Below, piece after piece: positions 17,735-25,832 of a DNA stretch of 28,757 nt. Positions within the stretch are counted from its first letter, which is position 1. The number at the start of each line of letters is the position of its first letter. The translations under genes were made by a program, and so were the position numbers. Under the pieces are notes generated by a model. It was not told the DNA's origin. It searched no databases and saw only the letters and a program-made list of their open reading frames with translations. This DNA comes from an uncultured Duncaniella sp. (GTDB taxonomy: Bacteria > Bacteroidota > Bacteroidia > Bacteroidales > Muribaculaceae), in contig NZ_CAJTQC010000035.1 in NCBI RefSeq assembly GCF_910578445.1, positions 1 through 28,757 on the forward strand, in the 5' to 3' direction.

Positions 17735-17792
17735 AAAAATTACAGATTTACTTCCGTCGGAAATAAAAGCGGACTGTAAATCTGTAATTTTT
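17735..17792 (+). terminator. Terminator after alkaline phosphatase
   Basis: A perfect 16-bp AT-rich inverted repeat (17735-17750 with 17777-17792, core TTACAGATTTA / TAAATCTGTAA) extends by a further C-G pair and then a CCG/CGG pairing. The right arm ends in TTTTT, as expected for the plus strand. It separates the alkaline phosphatase unit from the recF unit. Confidence 0.75.
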
Positions 17793-17846
17793 GTTATTTC
17801 TGAATTTTTATGGTTCTATTTTTATATCCGTCACACGGAAAATGAG

Positions 17847-17854
17847 TATTTTTG
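17847..17854 (+). promoter_or_regulatory. -7 box of the recF operon promoter
   Basis: TATTTTTG matches TAnnTTTG and ends only seven bases before the recF ATG at 17862. If it is the true -7 element, transcription would start at or within a few bases of the ATG. The -33 element is weak (TTTA about 22 bases upstream). Confidence 0.45.
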
Positions 17855-17861
17855 TAGCAAT

Positions 17862-18965
17862 ATGAGGCTGGAGGAACTATCACTTACCAATTTTAAGAAC
17901 ATACCTGAAGCCCGGCTGGAGTTTTCGGGTAAAGTCAACTGTTTTCTTGGCAACAACGGCATGGGCAAAAGCAACATGCTCGATGCCATATACTTTCTCA
18001 GCTTCTGCAAGAGTTTTTCGCGTGTGCCTGATAAAATGCTTATCAGGCGTGATGAAGACTTCGCAATCGCACGCGGACGCTACGTCCGCAAAGGAATTGA
18101 CGAAGAACTTATGCTCGGGCTCTCGTCATCACGCCGTAAAACCCTCAAACGTGGAGGGAAAGAGTATGACCGCCTTAGCTCACACATAGGCTGCTTTCCA
18201 CTGGTGATGGTAGCTCCGCAGGACATTGACCTCATCCGCGAAAGCGGCGAGGAACGCCGCCATTGGATGGACGTGGTCATATCGCAAAGCGACCCGGTGT
18301 ATCTCGACCACCTCATCCGCTACACCCGCGCACTCGAACAACGCAACAAACTCTTGCGCGAAGGCGTGGTCGATGCAAACCTCTATGCGGCAGTAGAGAT
18401 AGTCATGGACATGTCGGCAAGCTATATCCACGATGTGCGTAAGGAACGCATAGCCGCTCTGACCGAGATTTTCGACCGCTACTACAAAGCTATCGCAGGA
18501 AGCTCAGAGACAGTCACACTCAGCTACCAGAGCGGCCTAAACCGCGAGGGGGCGACAATGCAGGCTCTTCTTGACGAAGCGCGCCGGCACGACGAGATTG
18601 TGAAACACACATCTGTCGGCATTCACCGCGACGACATAGGCATGGAGCTGGACGGAATGCCCATGAGACGCATCGGTTCTCAGGGACAATGCAAGACATT
18701 CACCATAGCGCTGCGCCTCGCTCAGTATGATTTTCTCCATTCAGCAACAGGGATGCGCCCCATATTGCTGCTCGACGATATATTCGACAAGCTCGACGCA
18801 TCGCGTGTCGAACGGATAATGGAACTTGTCACCTCCGATTCATTCGGACAGATATTCATAACCGATACAAACCGTACGCATCTCGACGAAATAATGCACC
18901 GCACAGGCGGCGACTACCGCATGTGGAGCGTCGAAAACGGTATTTTCACCCCGACAGAATCATGA
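17862..18965 (+). CDS. recF: DNA replication and repair protein RecF
   Basis: RecF is an SMC-like ATPase that, with RecO and RecR, loads RecA at single-strand gaps. The 367-residue protein opens with LTNFKNI and has Walker A GNNGMGKS (30-37), the ABC-type signature near residue 272 (GSQGQCKTF) and Walker B at about 301-310 (LLLDDIFDKLD), so all ATPase elements are present and the length is normal. The ATG is the first possible in-frame start after the promoter box. Unlike the classic dnaA-dnaN-recF order, it heads an operon with a DUF721 gene, which overlaps its stop codon. Confidence 0.96.
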   Translation: MRLEELSLTNFKNIPEARLEFSGKVNCFLGNNGMGKSNMLDAIYFLSFCKSFSRVPDKMLIRRDEDFAIARGRYVRKGIDEELMLGLSSSRRKTLKRGGKEYDRLSSHIGCFPLVMVAPQDIDLIRESGEERRHWMDVVISQSDPVYLDHLIRYTRALEQRNKLLREGVVDANLYAAVEIVMDMSASYIHDVRKERIAALTEIFDRYYKAIAGSSETVTLSYQSGLNREGATMQALLDEARRHDEIVKHTSVGIHRDDIGMELDGMPMRRIGSQGQCKTFTIALRLAQYDFLHSATGMRPILLLDDIFDKLDASRVERIMELVTSDSFGQIFITDTNRTHLDEIMHRTGGDYRMWSVENGIFTPTES

Positions 18966-19252
18966 AACGTACATATCCAAAACATATAGCGGGAATAATC
19001 GACGAGGCTATGGCACGCGCAGGCATGACAGACTCTCTCAACGAACAGCGGGCCGCGGCAGCGTGGGTCGACGTTGTCGGTCCGTCAATAAACCGCTACA
19101 CCACACGCCGTTTCGTAGACCATGGCGTTCTCCACGTCTACATGACTTCAGCGCCTCTCAAAAACGAACTATCCTTCAACCGCGACAGACTTATATCGGC
19201 AATCAACCGTATGGTCGGAAGCGATGTTATAAATGACGTTCAGTTTCACTAA
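18962..19252 (+). CDS. DUF721-family protein (DciA-like)
   Basis: A 96-residue small basic protein of the DUF721 family. Conserved features are the helical start (KHIAGIIDEAMARAGM), AAAWVDVVGPSINRYT, and the basic/hydrophobic HVYMTSAPLKNELSFNRDRL segment. Some DUF721 proteins are DciA, the helicase-operator ancestor that loads DnaB in bacteria lacking DnaC; assigning that role here is inference. Its ATG overlaps the recF stop in an ATGA arrangement (18962-18965), typical of translational coupling, and the thioesterase gene follows after 11 bases. Pairing with recF supports a replication or repair context. Confidence 0.85.
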   Translation: MKRTYPKHIAGIIDEAMARAGMTDSLNEQRAAAAWVDVVGPSINRYTTRRFVDHGVLHVYMTSAPLKNELSFNRDRLISAINRMVGSDVINDVQFH

Positions 19253-19263
19253 TAATAAAAATA

Positions 19264-19740
19264 ATGAGCACAAACCGATGTGAAGCAGGAATTGAAACAT
19301 TCCGACACCACATGCCTCTCCAGATGAGATTCAATGACATCGACATGCTTGGCCATCTCAACAACAGCGTGTATCTGACCTTTATGGATCTCGCAAAGGC
19401 CCGCTATTTCAAAGCCGTCAACGGCGATAAGGAAGTCGACATACGCAAAATGGGTGTGGTGATAGTAAATATAAACGCCAATTTCTGTGTCCCGACATTT
19501 TTCAACGAGGAAATAGCCGTAGAGACAGCAGCAGTGGCCATCGGTGAAAAGAGCATAACTCTCGAACAGCGCATCTATTCCGTCCCCGACCATCAGGTCA
19601 AATGCTCCTGCCGCACAATTATGGCAGGATTCGACATAAAGACCAATACTTCAATGCCTATATCAGAGGAATGGATTGAGAAATTCGAATCATACGAAGG
19701 CCGTCCATTGCGAAAACATAAAAAAGAAGATACCAAATAA
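19264..19740 (+). CDS. Acyl-CoA thioesterase (hotdog fold, 4HBT family)
   Basis: A 158-residue single-hotdog protein. The segment MRFNDIDMLGHLNNSVYLTFMDLAKARYF is the classic 4-hydroxybenzoyl-CoA thioesterase/YbgC signature: Asp in the active-site loop, then HLNNSVY at the start of the central helix. It probably hydrolyses an acyl-CoA or acyl-ACP thioester in the cytoplasm; the chain is not readable from sequence. Length and motif position are normal. It sits 11 bases after the DUF721 gene and 9 bases before the rRNA methyltransferase gene, so it belongs to the recF-trmD operon, although its function looks unrelated. Confidence 0.88.
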   Translation: MSTNRCEAGIETFRHHMPLQMRFNDIDMLGHLNNSVYLTFMDLAKARYFKAVNGDKEVDIRKMGVVIVNINANFCVPTFFNEEIAVETAAVAIGEKSITLEQRIYSVPDHQVKCSCRTIMAGFDIKTNTSMPISEEWIEKFESYEGRPLRKHKKEDTK

Positions 19741-19749
19741 GACCTTCGT

Positions 19750-21132
19750 ATGCCTTCACGCCTTCTACCTGAACAATTTCTCACGATGCTCGCCGACCTC
19801 GGTCTCGAAGAGCTGAAGACAGCTCTTGAAGAGGGTGAGCCGTGCACGTCTGTAAGGCTTAACACCGGCAAGAATGTGACCGACGAGGATATCCCCTTCA
19901 AAGGAAGCAGGATTCCTTGGTGCAATGCCGGTCTATATCTCGACCAACGCCCGCGCTTTACGTTTGATCCCGCTCTCCATCAGGGATGTTACTACGTGCA
20001 GGAAGCATCGTCAATGTTCCACGGCCATATAGTTGGAAAGTTGTTCGGAAATGCCGGTTCACCTGTCCGTGTTCTTGATTCATGCGCCGCTCCGGGTGGT
20101 AAGACCACAGGTGTCATTGACTCACTTCCCTACGGATCTCTTATCGTAGCCAACGAATATGTCCCTTCGCGAGCCGCCGTCCTTCGCGAGAACCTCATAA
20201 AGTGGTCATATCCCTCGTGTGTCGTCACCCGTGGCGACACTGCTGCTTTCCGTCGGCTGAAAGACACCTTCGACCTCATCATCGCCGACGTTCCCTGTTC
20301 GGGAGAGGGCATGATGAGAAAAGATGCCGAAGCCATATCGCAATGGTCGACAGGACTGATACGCGAATGCGCCGAACGCCAATGGGAAATCGTTAACAAT
20401 CTGTGGCCTTCCTTGAAGCCCGGCGGAATAATGATTTACAGCACATGCACATTTAACCGCAGCGAGGACGAGGAGATGGTCGAAAGAATCATCAGTGAAT
20501 TCGGAGCTGAAAGCGTCGATATAGAAGTTGACCCCGAATGGGGGATAGCCGGCGGCATAGATACTGATGCAAGCTGCTACCGTTTCATGCCTCACCGTCT
20601 GCGCGGCGAAGGTCTTTTTGTCGCAATACTCCGCAAACCCGGTGAAAATCGCGGTGAAAGACAGCAAAGTAAAAACAAGACAAAAAGCGCCAAGGCCACA
20701 CCGCAACTCACGTCGGCCAAATCATGGCTGACGGACGAAGCCTCCTCCGAGATGGAAATATATGCCGATGACGACCGCATCAATGCTTTTCCGCGTCTGC
20801 ATGCCGACACTCTCCGCAAAATAAAAAAAGAGCTTGATGTCATCCACGAAGGAGTGCTCATAGGCAATGTCAAGGGGCGCGACCTCATCCCTTCGCAATC
20901 ACTGGCATTATCCCCGTGTCTGCGTAAAGATGCCTTCCCGACAGTAGAAATCGACGGCCGGACAGCCATCAGCTACCTTTCAGGAGATGCCATCACACTG
21001 CCCGACGGAACTCCGCGCGGATTCGTCCTGCTCACCAACCGCCAACGTCCGCTTGGCTTTGTCAAGAACATCGGCAATCGCTCCAATAACCTATATCCCG
21101 CTCCTTGGCGCATCAAATCAAAGATAAACTGA
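19750..21132 (+). CDS. rRNA cytosine-C5 methyltransferase (RsmF/NOL1-NOP2-Sun type)
   Basis: A 460-residue SAM-dependent RNA m5C methyltransferase. Motif I is VLDSCAAPGGKTT (108-120). Motif IV is DVPCSGEGMMRK with Cys183, and motif VI is YSTCTFNRSEDEE with the catalytic Cys233; the two-cysteine arrangement defines the m5C class. The C-terminal part (from about 330) resembles the extra domain of RsmF/YebU-like enzymes, with a PUA-like end (LSGDAITLPDGTPRGFVLL...). A Lys-rich linker (about 298-320) separates the two. The most likely target is a 16S rRNA cytosine near the decoding centre, by analogy with RsmF; the exact base is not determined. It is tightly packed in the operon, 20 bases before trmD. 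Confidence 0.9.
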   Translation: MPSRLLPEQFLTMLADLGLEELKTALEEGEPCTSVRLNTGKNVTDEDIPFKGSRIPWCNAGLYLDQRPRFTFDPALHQGCYYVQEASSMFHGHIVGKLFGNAGSPVRVLDSCAAPGGKTTGVIDSLPYGSLIVANEYVPSRAAVLRENLIKWSYPSCVVTRGDTAAFRRLKDTFDLIIADVPCSGEGMMRKDAEAISQWSTGLIRECAERQWEIVNNLWPSLKPGGIMIYSTCTFNRSEDEEMVERIISEFGAESVDIEVDPEWGIAGGIDTDASCYRFMPHRLRGEGLFVAILRKPGENRGERQQSKNKTKSAKATPQLTSAKSWLTDEASSEMEIYADDDRINAFPRLHADTLRKIKKELDVIHEGVLIGNVKGRDLIPSQSLALSPCLRKDAFPTVEIDGRTAISYLSGDAITLPDGTPRGFVLLTNRQRPLGFVKNIGNRSNNLYPAPWRIKSKIN

Positions 21133-21152
21133 ATCAAACGATAGATTGAAAT

Positions 21153-21836
21153 ATGAGAATTGACATCCTCACCGTACTGCCTGAGATGATTGAATCTCCC
21201 CTTAACTGTTCGATACTCAAACGCGCACAGGACAAGGGTCTGGCTGAAATAGTGGTCCACAATCTCCGTGAATACACCACAAACAAACATCGTAAAGTCG
21301 ACGACTATCCTTTCGGCGGAGAAGCCGGAATGGTGATGCAGATCGAACCTGTCGACCGTGCGATCGCCGACCTGAAATCGCAACGTGACTATGACGAAGT
21401 CATCTTCACATCGCCCGACGGCGAACAGTTCGACCAGCCGATGGCCAACTCTCTTTCGCTTTCCCGTAATCTAATCATACTCTGCGGTCACTACAAAGGA
21501 ATCGACTACCGTATCCGCGAGCACCTCATCACCAAGGAAATATCTATCGGTGACTATGTGCTGACAGGCGGAGAAATCCCGGCAGTGGTCATTGCCGATG
21601 CCATTATCCGTCTGATTCCCGGTGCAATCGGCGACGAACAGAGCGCACTGAGCGATTCCTATCAGGACAATCTGCTCGCTCCGCCGGTCTACACCCGTCC
21701 GGCTGAATACAACGGATGGCGCGTCCCCGACATACTCCTGTCAGGCCATAAGGCCAAGATTGACGACTGGAAGCACGAACAGGCCCTCGAACGGACACGC
21801 CGTCTGCGCCCTGATCTCCTCAAAGGCATCGAATAA
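21153..21836 (+). CDS. trmD: tRNA (guanine37-N1)-methyltransferase
   Basis: TrmD methylates N1 of G37 next to the anticodon, preventing +1 frameshifting. The 227-residue product starts MRIDILTVLPEM and has the SPOUT knot elements: DDYPFGGEAGMVMQIEPV, CGHYKGIDYRI, and ISIGDYVLTGGEIPAVVIADA, with SAM bound in the trefoil knot. The C-terminal helical region (PVYTRPAEYNGWRVPDILLSGHKAKI) is also typical. Length is near the family norm. The operon here is recF to pectinesterase rather than the common rpsP-rimM-trmD-rplS order. Confidence 0.97.
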   Translation: MRIDILTVLPEMIESPLNCSILKRAQDKGLAEIVVHNLREYTTNKHRKVDDYPFGGEAGMVMQIEPVDRAIADLKSQRDYDEVIFTSPDGEQFDQPMANSLSLSRNLIILCGHYKGIDYRIREHLITKEISIGDYVLTGGEIPAVVIADAIIRLIPGAIGDEQSALSDSYQDNLLAPPVYTRPAEYNGWRVPDILLSGHKAKIDDWKHEQALERTRRLRPDLLKGIE

Positions 21837-21873
21837 CTTTTATAAACAATATTTTTCAACCTTACTTCACCCC

Positions 21874-22836
21874 ATGTTAAGAAAATCATTATCACTACTG
21901 ATGCTTCTCGTAAGCATCCTTTCAGTCTCTGCAACCGAACGCAAATATGATTTCGTTGTGGCTCAGGATGGCAGCGGTGATTTCACCACCATACAGGAAG
22001 CGATTAACGCCGTGCCTGATTTCCGCAAAGCAAACCGTACGAACATACTTATCAAAAAGGGTAACTATAAGGAAAAACTTATCGTTCCCGAATGTAAAAT
22101 CCAGCTTACGCTCGTAGGAGAAGACGGCGCAGTCATCACCTACGACGACTATGCCTCGAAACCCAACCGTTTCGGCGAGGAGAAATCGACATCAGGCTCT
22201 GCGTCATGCTACATCTATGCCCCTGATTTCATTGCCGAGAATCTCACTTTCGAAAACACTTCCGGCCCTGTAGGGCAGGCAGTCGCCTGTTTCGTCAGCG
22301 GTGACCGTGCTATTTTCCGTAAATGCCGTTTCCTCGGATGTCAGGACACTCTTTACACCTACGGCTATCCTACACGTCAATACTACGAAGATTGTTATAT
22401 CGAGGGTACTGTCGACTTTATCTTCGGCAAGGCTACAGCTGTCTTTAACCGCTGTCAGATTCACAGCCGTGGCAAAGGATATGTGACAGCCCCTGCAACC
22501 CCTGAAGACAGCAAATATGGCTATGTGTTCCACGACTGCAAACTGACTGCTGAAAATGATGTGACAAATGTTCCCCTCTCGCGTCCTTGGAGACCCTATG
22601 CGCAAGCTATATTCATCAACTGTGAGCTCGGCAAGCACATCTCACCCGCAGGTTGGAACAACTGGGGAAAGGAATCCAACGAAAAGACTGTCACATATGC
22701 CGAATACAACAGCACCGGTGAGGGCGCAAACCCATCGGCACGCGTATCTTACTCACGTCAGCTCTCCGATCCGACACCCTATGCAATTCCGACAGTCCTC
22801 GCCGGCAATGACGGCTGGAATCCTCTGGAACTCTAA
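21874..22836 (+). CDS. Secreted pectinesterase (carbohydrate esterase family 8)
   Basis: A 320-residue pectin methylesterase that de-esterifies methylated galacturonan. The signal peptide is residues 1-20 (MLRKSLSLLMLLVSILSVSA). The right-handed beta-helix domain has the CE8 signatures GSGDFTTIQEAI (33-44), Gln135 in GPVGQAVA, Gln157/Asp158 in GCQDTLY, Asp181 in GTVDFIFG and Arg237/Trp239 in LSRPWRPY, so the catalytic Asp pair and the Arg are all present. I chose the ATG at 21874 because it begins the signal peptide; longer in-frame starts lie within trmD. It follows trmD by 37 bases and has no other polysaccharide-utilisation genes beside it. Confidence 0.95.
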   Translation: MLRKSLSLLMLLVSILSVSATERKYDFVVAQDGSGDFTTIQEAINAVPDFRKANRTNILIKKGNYKEKLIVPECKIQLTLVGEDGAVITYDDYASKPNRFGEEKSTSGSASCYIYAPDFIAENLTFENTSGPVGQAVACFVSGDRAIFRKCRFLGCQDTLYTYGYPTRQYYEDCYIEGTVDFIFGKATAVFNRCQIHSRGKGYVTAPATPEDSKYGYVFHDCKLTAENDVTNVPLSRPWRPYAQAIFINCELGKHISPAGWNNWGKESNEKTVTYAEYNSTGEGANPSARVSYSRQLSDPTPYAIPTVLAGNDGWNPLEL

Positions 22837-22899
22837 TACATATCCCGCCCTCCGGGAATCGTGCTTTGGTTCTCGTTAATAAAGGACACAAAATAAAAT

Positions 22900-23006
22900 A
22901 AAGGGTACAAAAATTCAGAAATGCCATAAATTACATATTTTTTATTAGCCTGAAACTAATAATAAGTGTATGTAATTTATGGCATTTCTGAATTTTTGTA
23001 CCCTTT
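22900..23006. terminator. 38-bp perfect inverted repeat, shared convergent terminator
   Basis: Positions 22900-22937 and 22969-23006 are perfect reverse complements over 38 bases, with a 31-base AT-rich loop. The outer arms begin AAAGGGTAC and end GTACCCTTT, with T-rich flanks on both strands. It sits between the convergent pectinesterase (plus) and leuS (minus), so it can terminate both transcripts. The stem is much longer than a normal terminator needs. Confidence 0.8.
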
Positions 23007-23040
23007 TGTATATTATCTGTCTTTCGTCAGGTAATATACA

Positions 23041-25815
23041 TTATCCGATAACGATATTTACAATCTTATTGGGCACGACGATTATCTTGCGGATGGTCTT
23101 TCCTTCGAGCCACTTGGCCGAGGATTCATGCGAAAGGGCAAGTTTTTCGACTTCATCCTTGGGCATGTCGGCAGGAACCTGAATGGTAAAACGCGCCTTA
23201 CCGTTGAAAGAAACGGCATAATTCGCAGTGTTTTCCTTCAGATATTCCTCATTCCACACGGGCCATTTGGCATCGTTGACCGTAGTTTCATTACCCAGAG
23301 CGCTGTGCCAGAGCTCTTCGGCTACATGGGGAGCGAATGGTGCAAGAAGGATTACAAGCGGTTCAAGCACCTCGCGGCTGTGACATTTGAGCGATGAAAG
23401 CTCATTGACACATATCATGAAAGCAGCTACAGAGGTGTTGTATGAGAAGTTCTCAATGTCGCCGGTCACCTTTTTGATAAGCTTGTGGACTGCTTTGAGC
23501 GCCTCAGGCGAAGCTTTGCTGTCGTCAACGAGACAGGTATCACCTTTGTAGAAAAGTCCCCACAGCTTCTTTATAAAGCGGTTCACACCGTCGATACCGT
23601 TTGTATCCCAAGGCTTGCTCTGTTCGATCGGGCCGAGGAACATCTCATAGAGACGCAATGTGTCAGCGCCGTAACGCTCCACGATATCATCGGGATTGAC
23701 AACATTGAACATAGATTTCGACATTTTTTCAACAGCCCATCCACAGACATACTTACCGTCTTCAAGTATGAATTCCGCATCCTTGAATTCCGGACGCCAT
23801 GCACGGAAAGCATCGAGGTCAAGCACATCGTTGCTGACGCGGTTGACATCGACACGTATGGGAGTCGTGTCATACTGATCCTTAAGGCCGAGCGAAACAA
23901 ATGTATTGGTGTCCTTAATGCGGTAGACGAAGTTTGTGCGGCCCTGAATCATACCTTGGTTGATAAGCTTCTTGAACGGCTCGGGTTCAACCACATAGCC
24001 GAGGTCATAAAGGAACTTGTTCCAGAAACGCGAATAGATGAGGTGGCCTGTCGCATGCTCAGTACCTCCGATATAAAGGTCTACGTTTCGCCAGTATTCA
24101 TCAGCTTCCTTCGACACGAGAGCTTCGTTGTTGTCCGGATCCATGTAACGGAGATAGTAGGCCGACGAACCTGCAAAACCGGGCATCGTATTAAGCTCGA
24201 TGGGATATCCGTCAGCTGTAACCCAGTTTTTAGCGCGTCCCAGAGGCGGTTCTCCTGTTTCCGTGGGAAGATACTTATCCACTTCAGGAAGAAGGACAGG
24301 AAGCGCTGATTCATCCATCAGATGAGGAATGCCGTCCTTATAATATACAGGGAAAGGCTCGCCCCAGTAGCGCTGGCGGCTGAAGATGGCGTCGCGCAGA
24401 CGGTAATTGACTTTCACTTTGCCTATTCCCTTCTCTGCGATATATTTCTTTGTGGCAGCGATTGCCTCGGGAACTTCAAGACCGTTGAGCGAGAAGTCGG
24501 CCGAAGCGGAATTAATCATCTTGCCGCTCTTGGCCTCGAAACTTTGTTCCGAAACGTCGCAGCCCTCGATGAGAGGTATGATCGGGAGGTCGAAATGACG
24601 TGCGAAGGCATAGTCACGGCTGTCATGAGCCGGAACAGCCATGATTGCACCTGTTCCGTAGCCAGCAAGCACATAATCGCTCACCCAGATGGGTATTTCC
24701 TTGCCGGTAAGCGGGTTCACTGCATAGCTTCCTGTAAACACACCGGAAACCTTCTTGTCAATCATGCGTTCGCGCTCTGTCTTGTGCTTGATGCTCTCAA
24801 GATATTCATCGACGGCTTTACGCTGTTCGGGTGTGGTCACCTTGTCGACATATTCGCTTTCAGGAGCCATGACCATGAAAGTCACACCGAAGACAGTGTC
24901 GGCACGCGTGGTGAAGATTTCAAGTTCGATGTCAGACCCGACGATAGGGAAGCGCATTTCCGCGCCTTCGGAGCGTCCGATCCAGTTGCGCTGTGTCTCC
25001 TTGAGCGAATCGGTCCAGTCAAGATCGTCAAGACCGTCGAGAAGACGCTGTGAGTAGGCTGAGACACGGAGACACCACTGATACATCAGCTTCTGTTCAA
25101 CAGGATATCCGCCACGAATCGACAGACCTTCGCTGACTTCATCGTTTGCAAGAACTGTTCCGAGTTGCGGACACCAGTTGACCATAGTGTTGCCGAGATA
25201 GGCAATGCGATAGTTCATGAGCACATCGCTCTTCTCCTTTTCAGACATCGCTTTCCATTGGTCGGCGGTGAAATCAAGTTCCTCTGAGCATGCGGCGTGG
25301 ATGTTCTTGCTGCCTTCTTTTTCAAAATGCTCAACGAGCGATGAAATAGGGCAGGCCTTGTTGAGCTCAGTGTCATAGTAGCTTTCGACCATCTTCATGA
25401 AAGCCCACTGAGTCCATTTGTAGAACTTGGGGTCACAAGTGCGTACCTCACGATCCCAGTCATAGCAGAAACCTATGCGGTCGAGCTGCTGACGATAGCG
25501 CGCGATATTTTCAGTGGTGGTCTTTTCAGGATGCTGGCCTGTCTGGATTGCATACTGCTCGGCTGGCAGACCATAGGCATCGTAGCCCATAGGGTGGAGG
25601 ACATTGAATCCACAGAGACGTTTGTAACGCGAATAGATGTCAGACGCGATGTAGCCTAAGGGATGACCGACATGCAGACCTGCGCCTGAAGGGTAGGGGA
25701 ACATATCGAGCACATAATACTTAGGGCGCGACTGATCAATTGAGGTCTTGTAGACCTTATTGTCACGCCAGTAGTTCTGCCAGCGTGACTCGATGTCTTT
25801 ATGATTGTATTCCAT
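23041..25815 (-). CDS. leuS: Leucyl-tRNA synthetase
   Basis: LeuS charges tRNA-Leu. The 924-residue class I synthetase has the HIGH-type motif HVGH (48-51, in GAGLHVGHPLGY), the KMSKS motif at 697-701, and a CP1 editing domain recognisable by GTGAIMAVPAHDSRDYAFA. The C-terminal part carries the anticodon-binding helices and a final domain ending IIVVPNKIVNIVIG. Length is slightly above the E. coli enzyme (860), as is common in Bacteroidetes. The start follows nadA by 17 bases on the same strand, so the two are probably co-transcribed. Confidence 0.98.
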   Translation of the reverse strand: MEYNHKDIESRWQNYWRDNKVYKTSIDQSRPKYYVLDMFPYPSGAGLHVGHPLGYIASDIYSRYKRLCGFNVLHPMGYDAYGLPAEQYAIQTGQHPEKTTTENIARYRQQLDRIGFCYDWDREVRTCDPKFYKWTQWAFMKMVESYYDTELNKACPISSLVEHFEKEGSKNIHAACSEELDFTADQWKAMSEKEKSDVLMNYRIAYLGNTMVNWCPQLGTVLANDEVSEGLSIRGGYPVEQKLMYQWCLRVSAYSQRLLDGLDDLDWTDSLKETQRNWIGRSEGAEMRFPIVGSDIELEIFTTRADTVFGVTFMVMAPESEYVDKVTTPEQRKAVDEYLESIKHKTERERMIDKKVSGVFTGSYAVNPLTGKEIPIWVSDYVLAGYGTGAIMAVPAHDSRDYAFARHFDLPIIPLIEGCDVSEQSFEAKSGKMINSASADFSLNGLEVPEAIAATKKYIAEKGIGKVKVNYRLRDAIFSRQRYWGEPFPVYYKDGIPHLMDESALPVLLPEVDKYLPTETGEPPLGRAKNWVTADGYPIELNTMPGFAGSSAYYLRYMDPDNNEALVSKEADEYWRNVDLYIGGTEHATGHLIYSRFWNKFLYDLGYVVEPEPFKKLINQGMIQGRTNFVYRIKDTNTFVSLGLKDQYDTTPIRVDVNRVSNDVLDLDAFRAWRPEFKDAEFILEDGKYVCGWAVEKMSKSMFNVVNPDDIVERYGADTLRLYEMFLGPIEQSKPWDTNGIDGVNRFIKKLWGLFYKGDTCLVDDSKASPEALKAVHKLIKKVTGDIENFSYNTSVAAFMICVNELSSLKCHSREVLEPLVILLAPFAPHVAEELWHSALGNETTVNDAKWPVWNEEYLKENTANYAVSFNGKARFTIQVPADMPKDEVEKLALSHESSAKWLEGKTIRKIIVVPNKIVNIVIG

Positions 25816-25832
25816 GATTGCGTGAATAATGA

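Noticed and set aside
21760..21873. Longer N-terminus of the pectinesterase
   Set aside because: It would overlap trmD by 77 bases and place 38 unrelated residues before a textbook signal peptide that begins at 21874.
23485..24309. Long open frame antisense to leuS, and a similar 319-codon one antisense to nadA (25896-26855)
   Set aside because: Both lie opposite clearly conserved enzymes, so they are by-products of codon bias in leuS and nadA. No family resemblance is visible.
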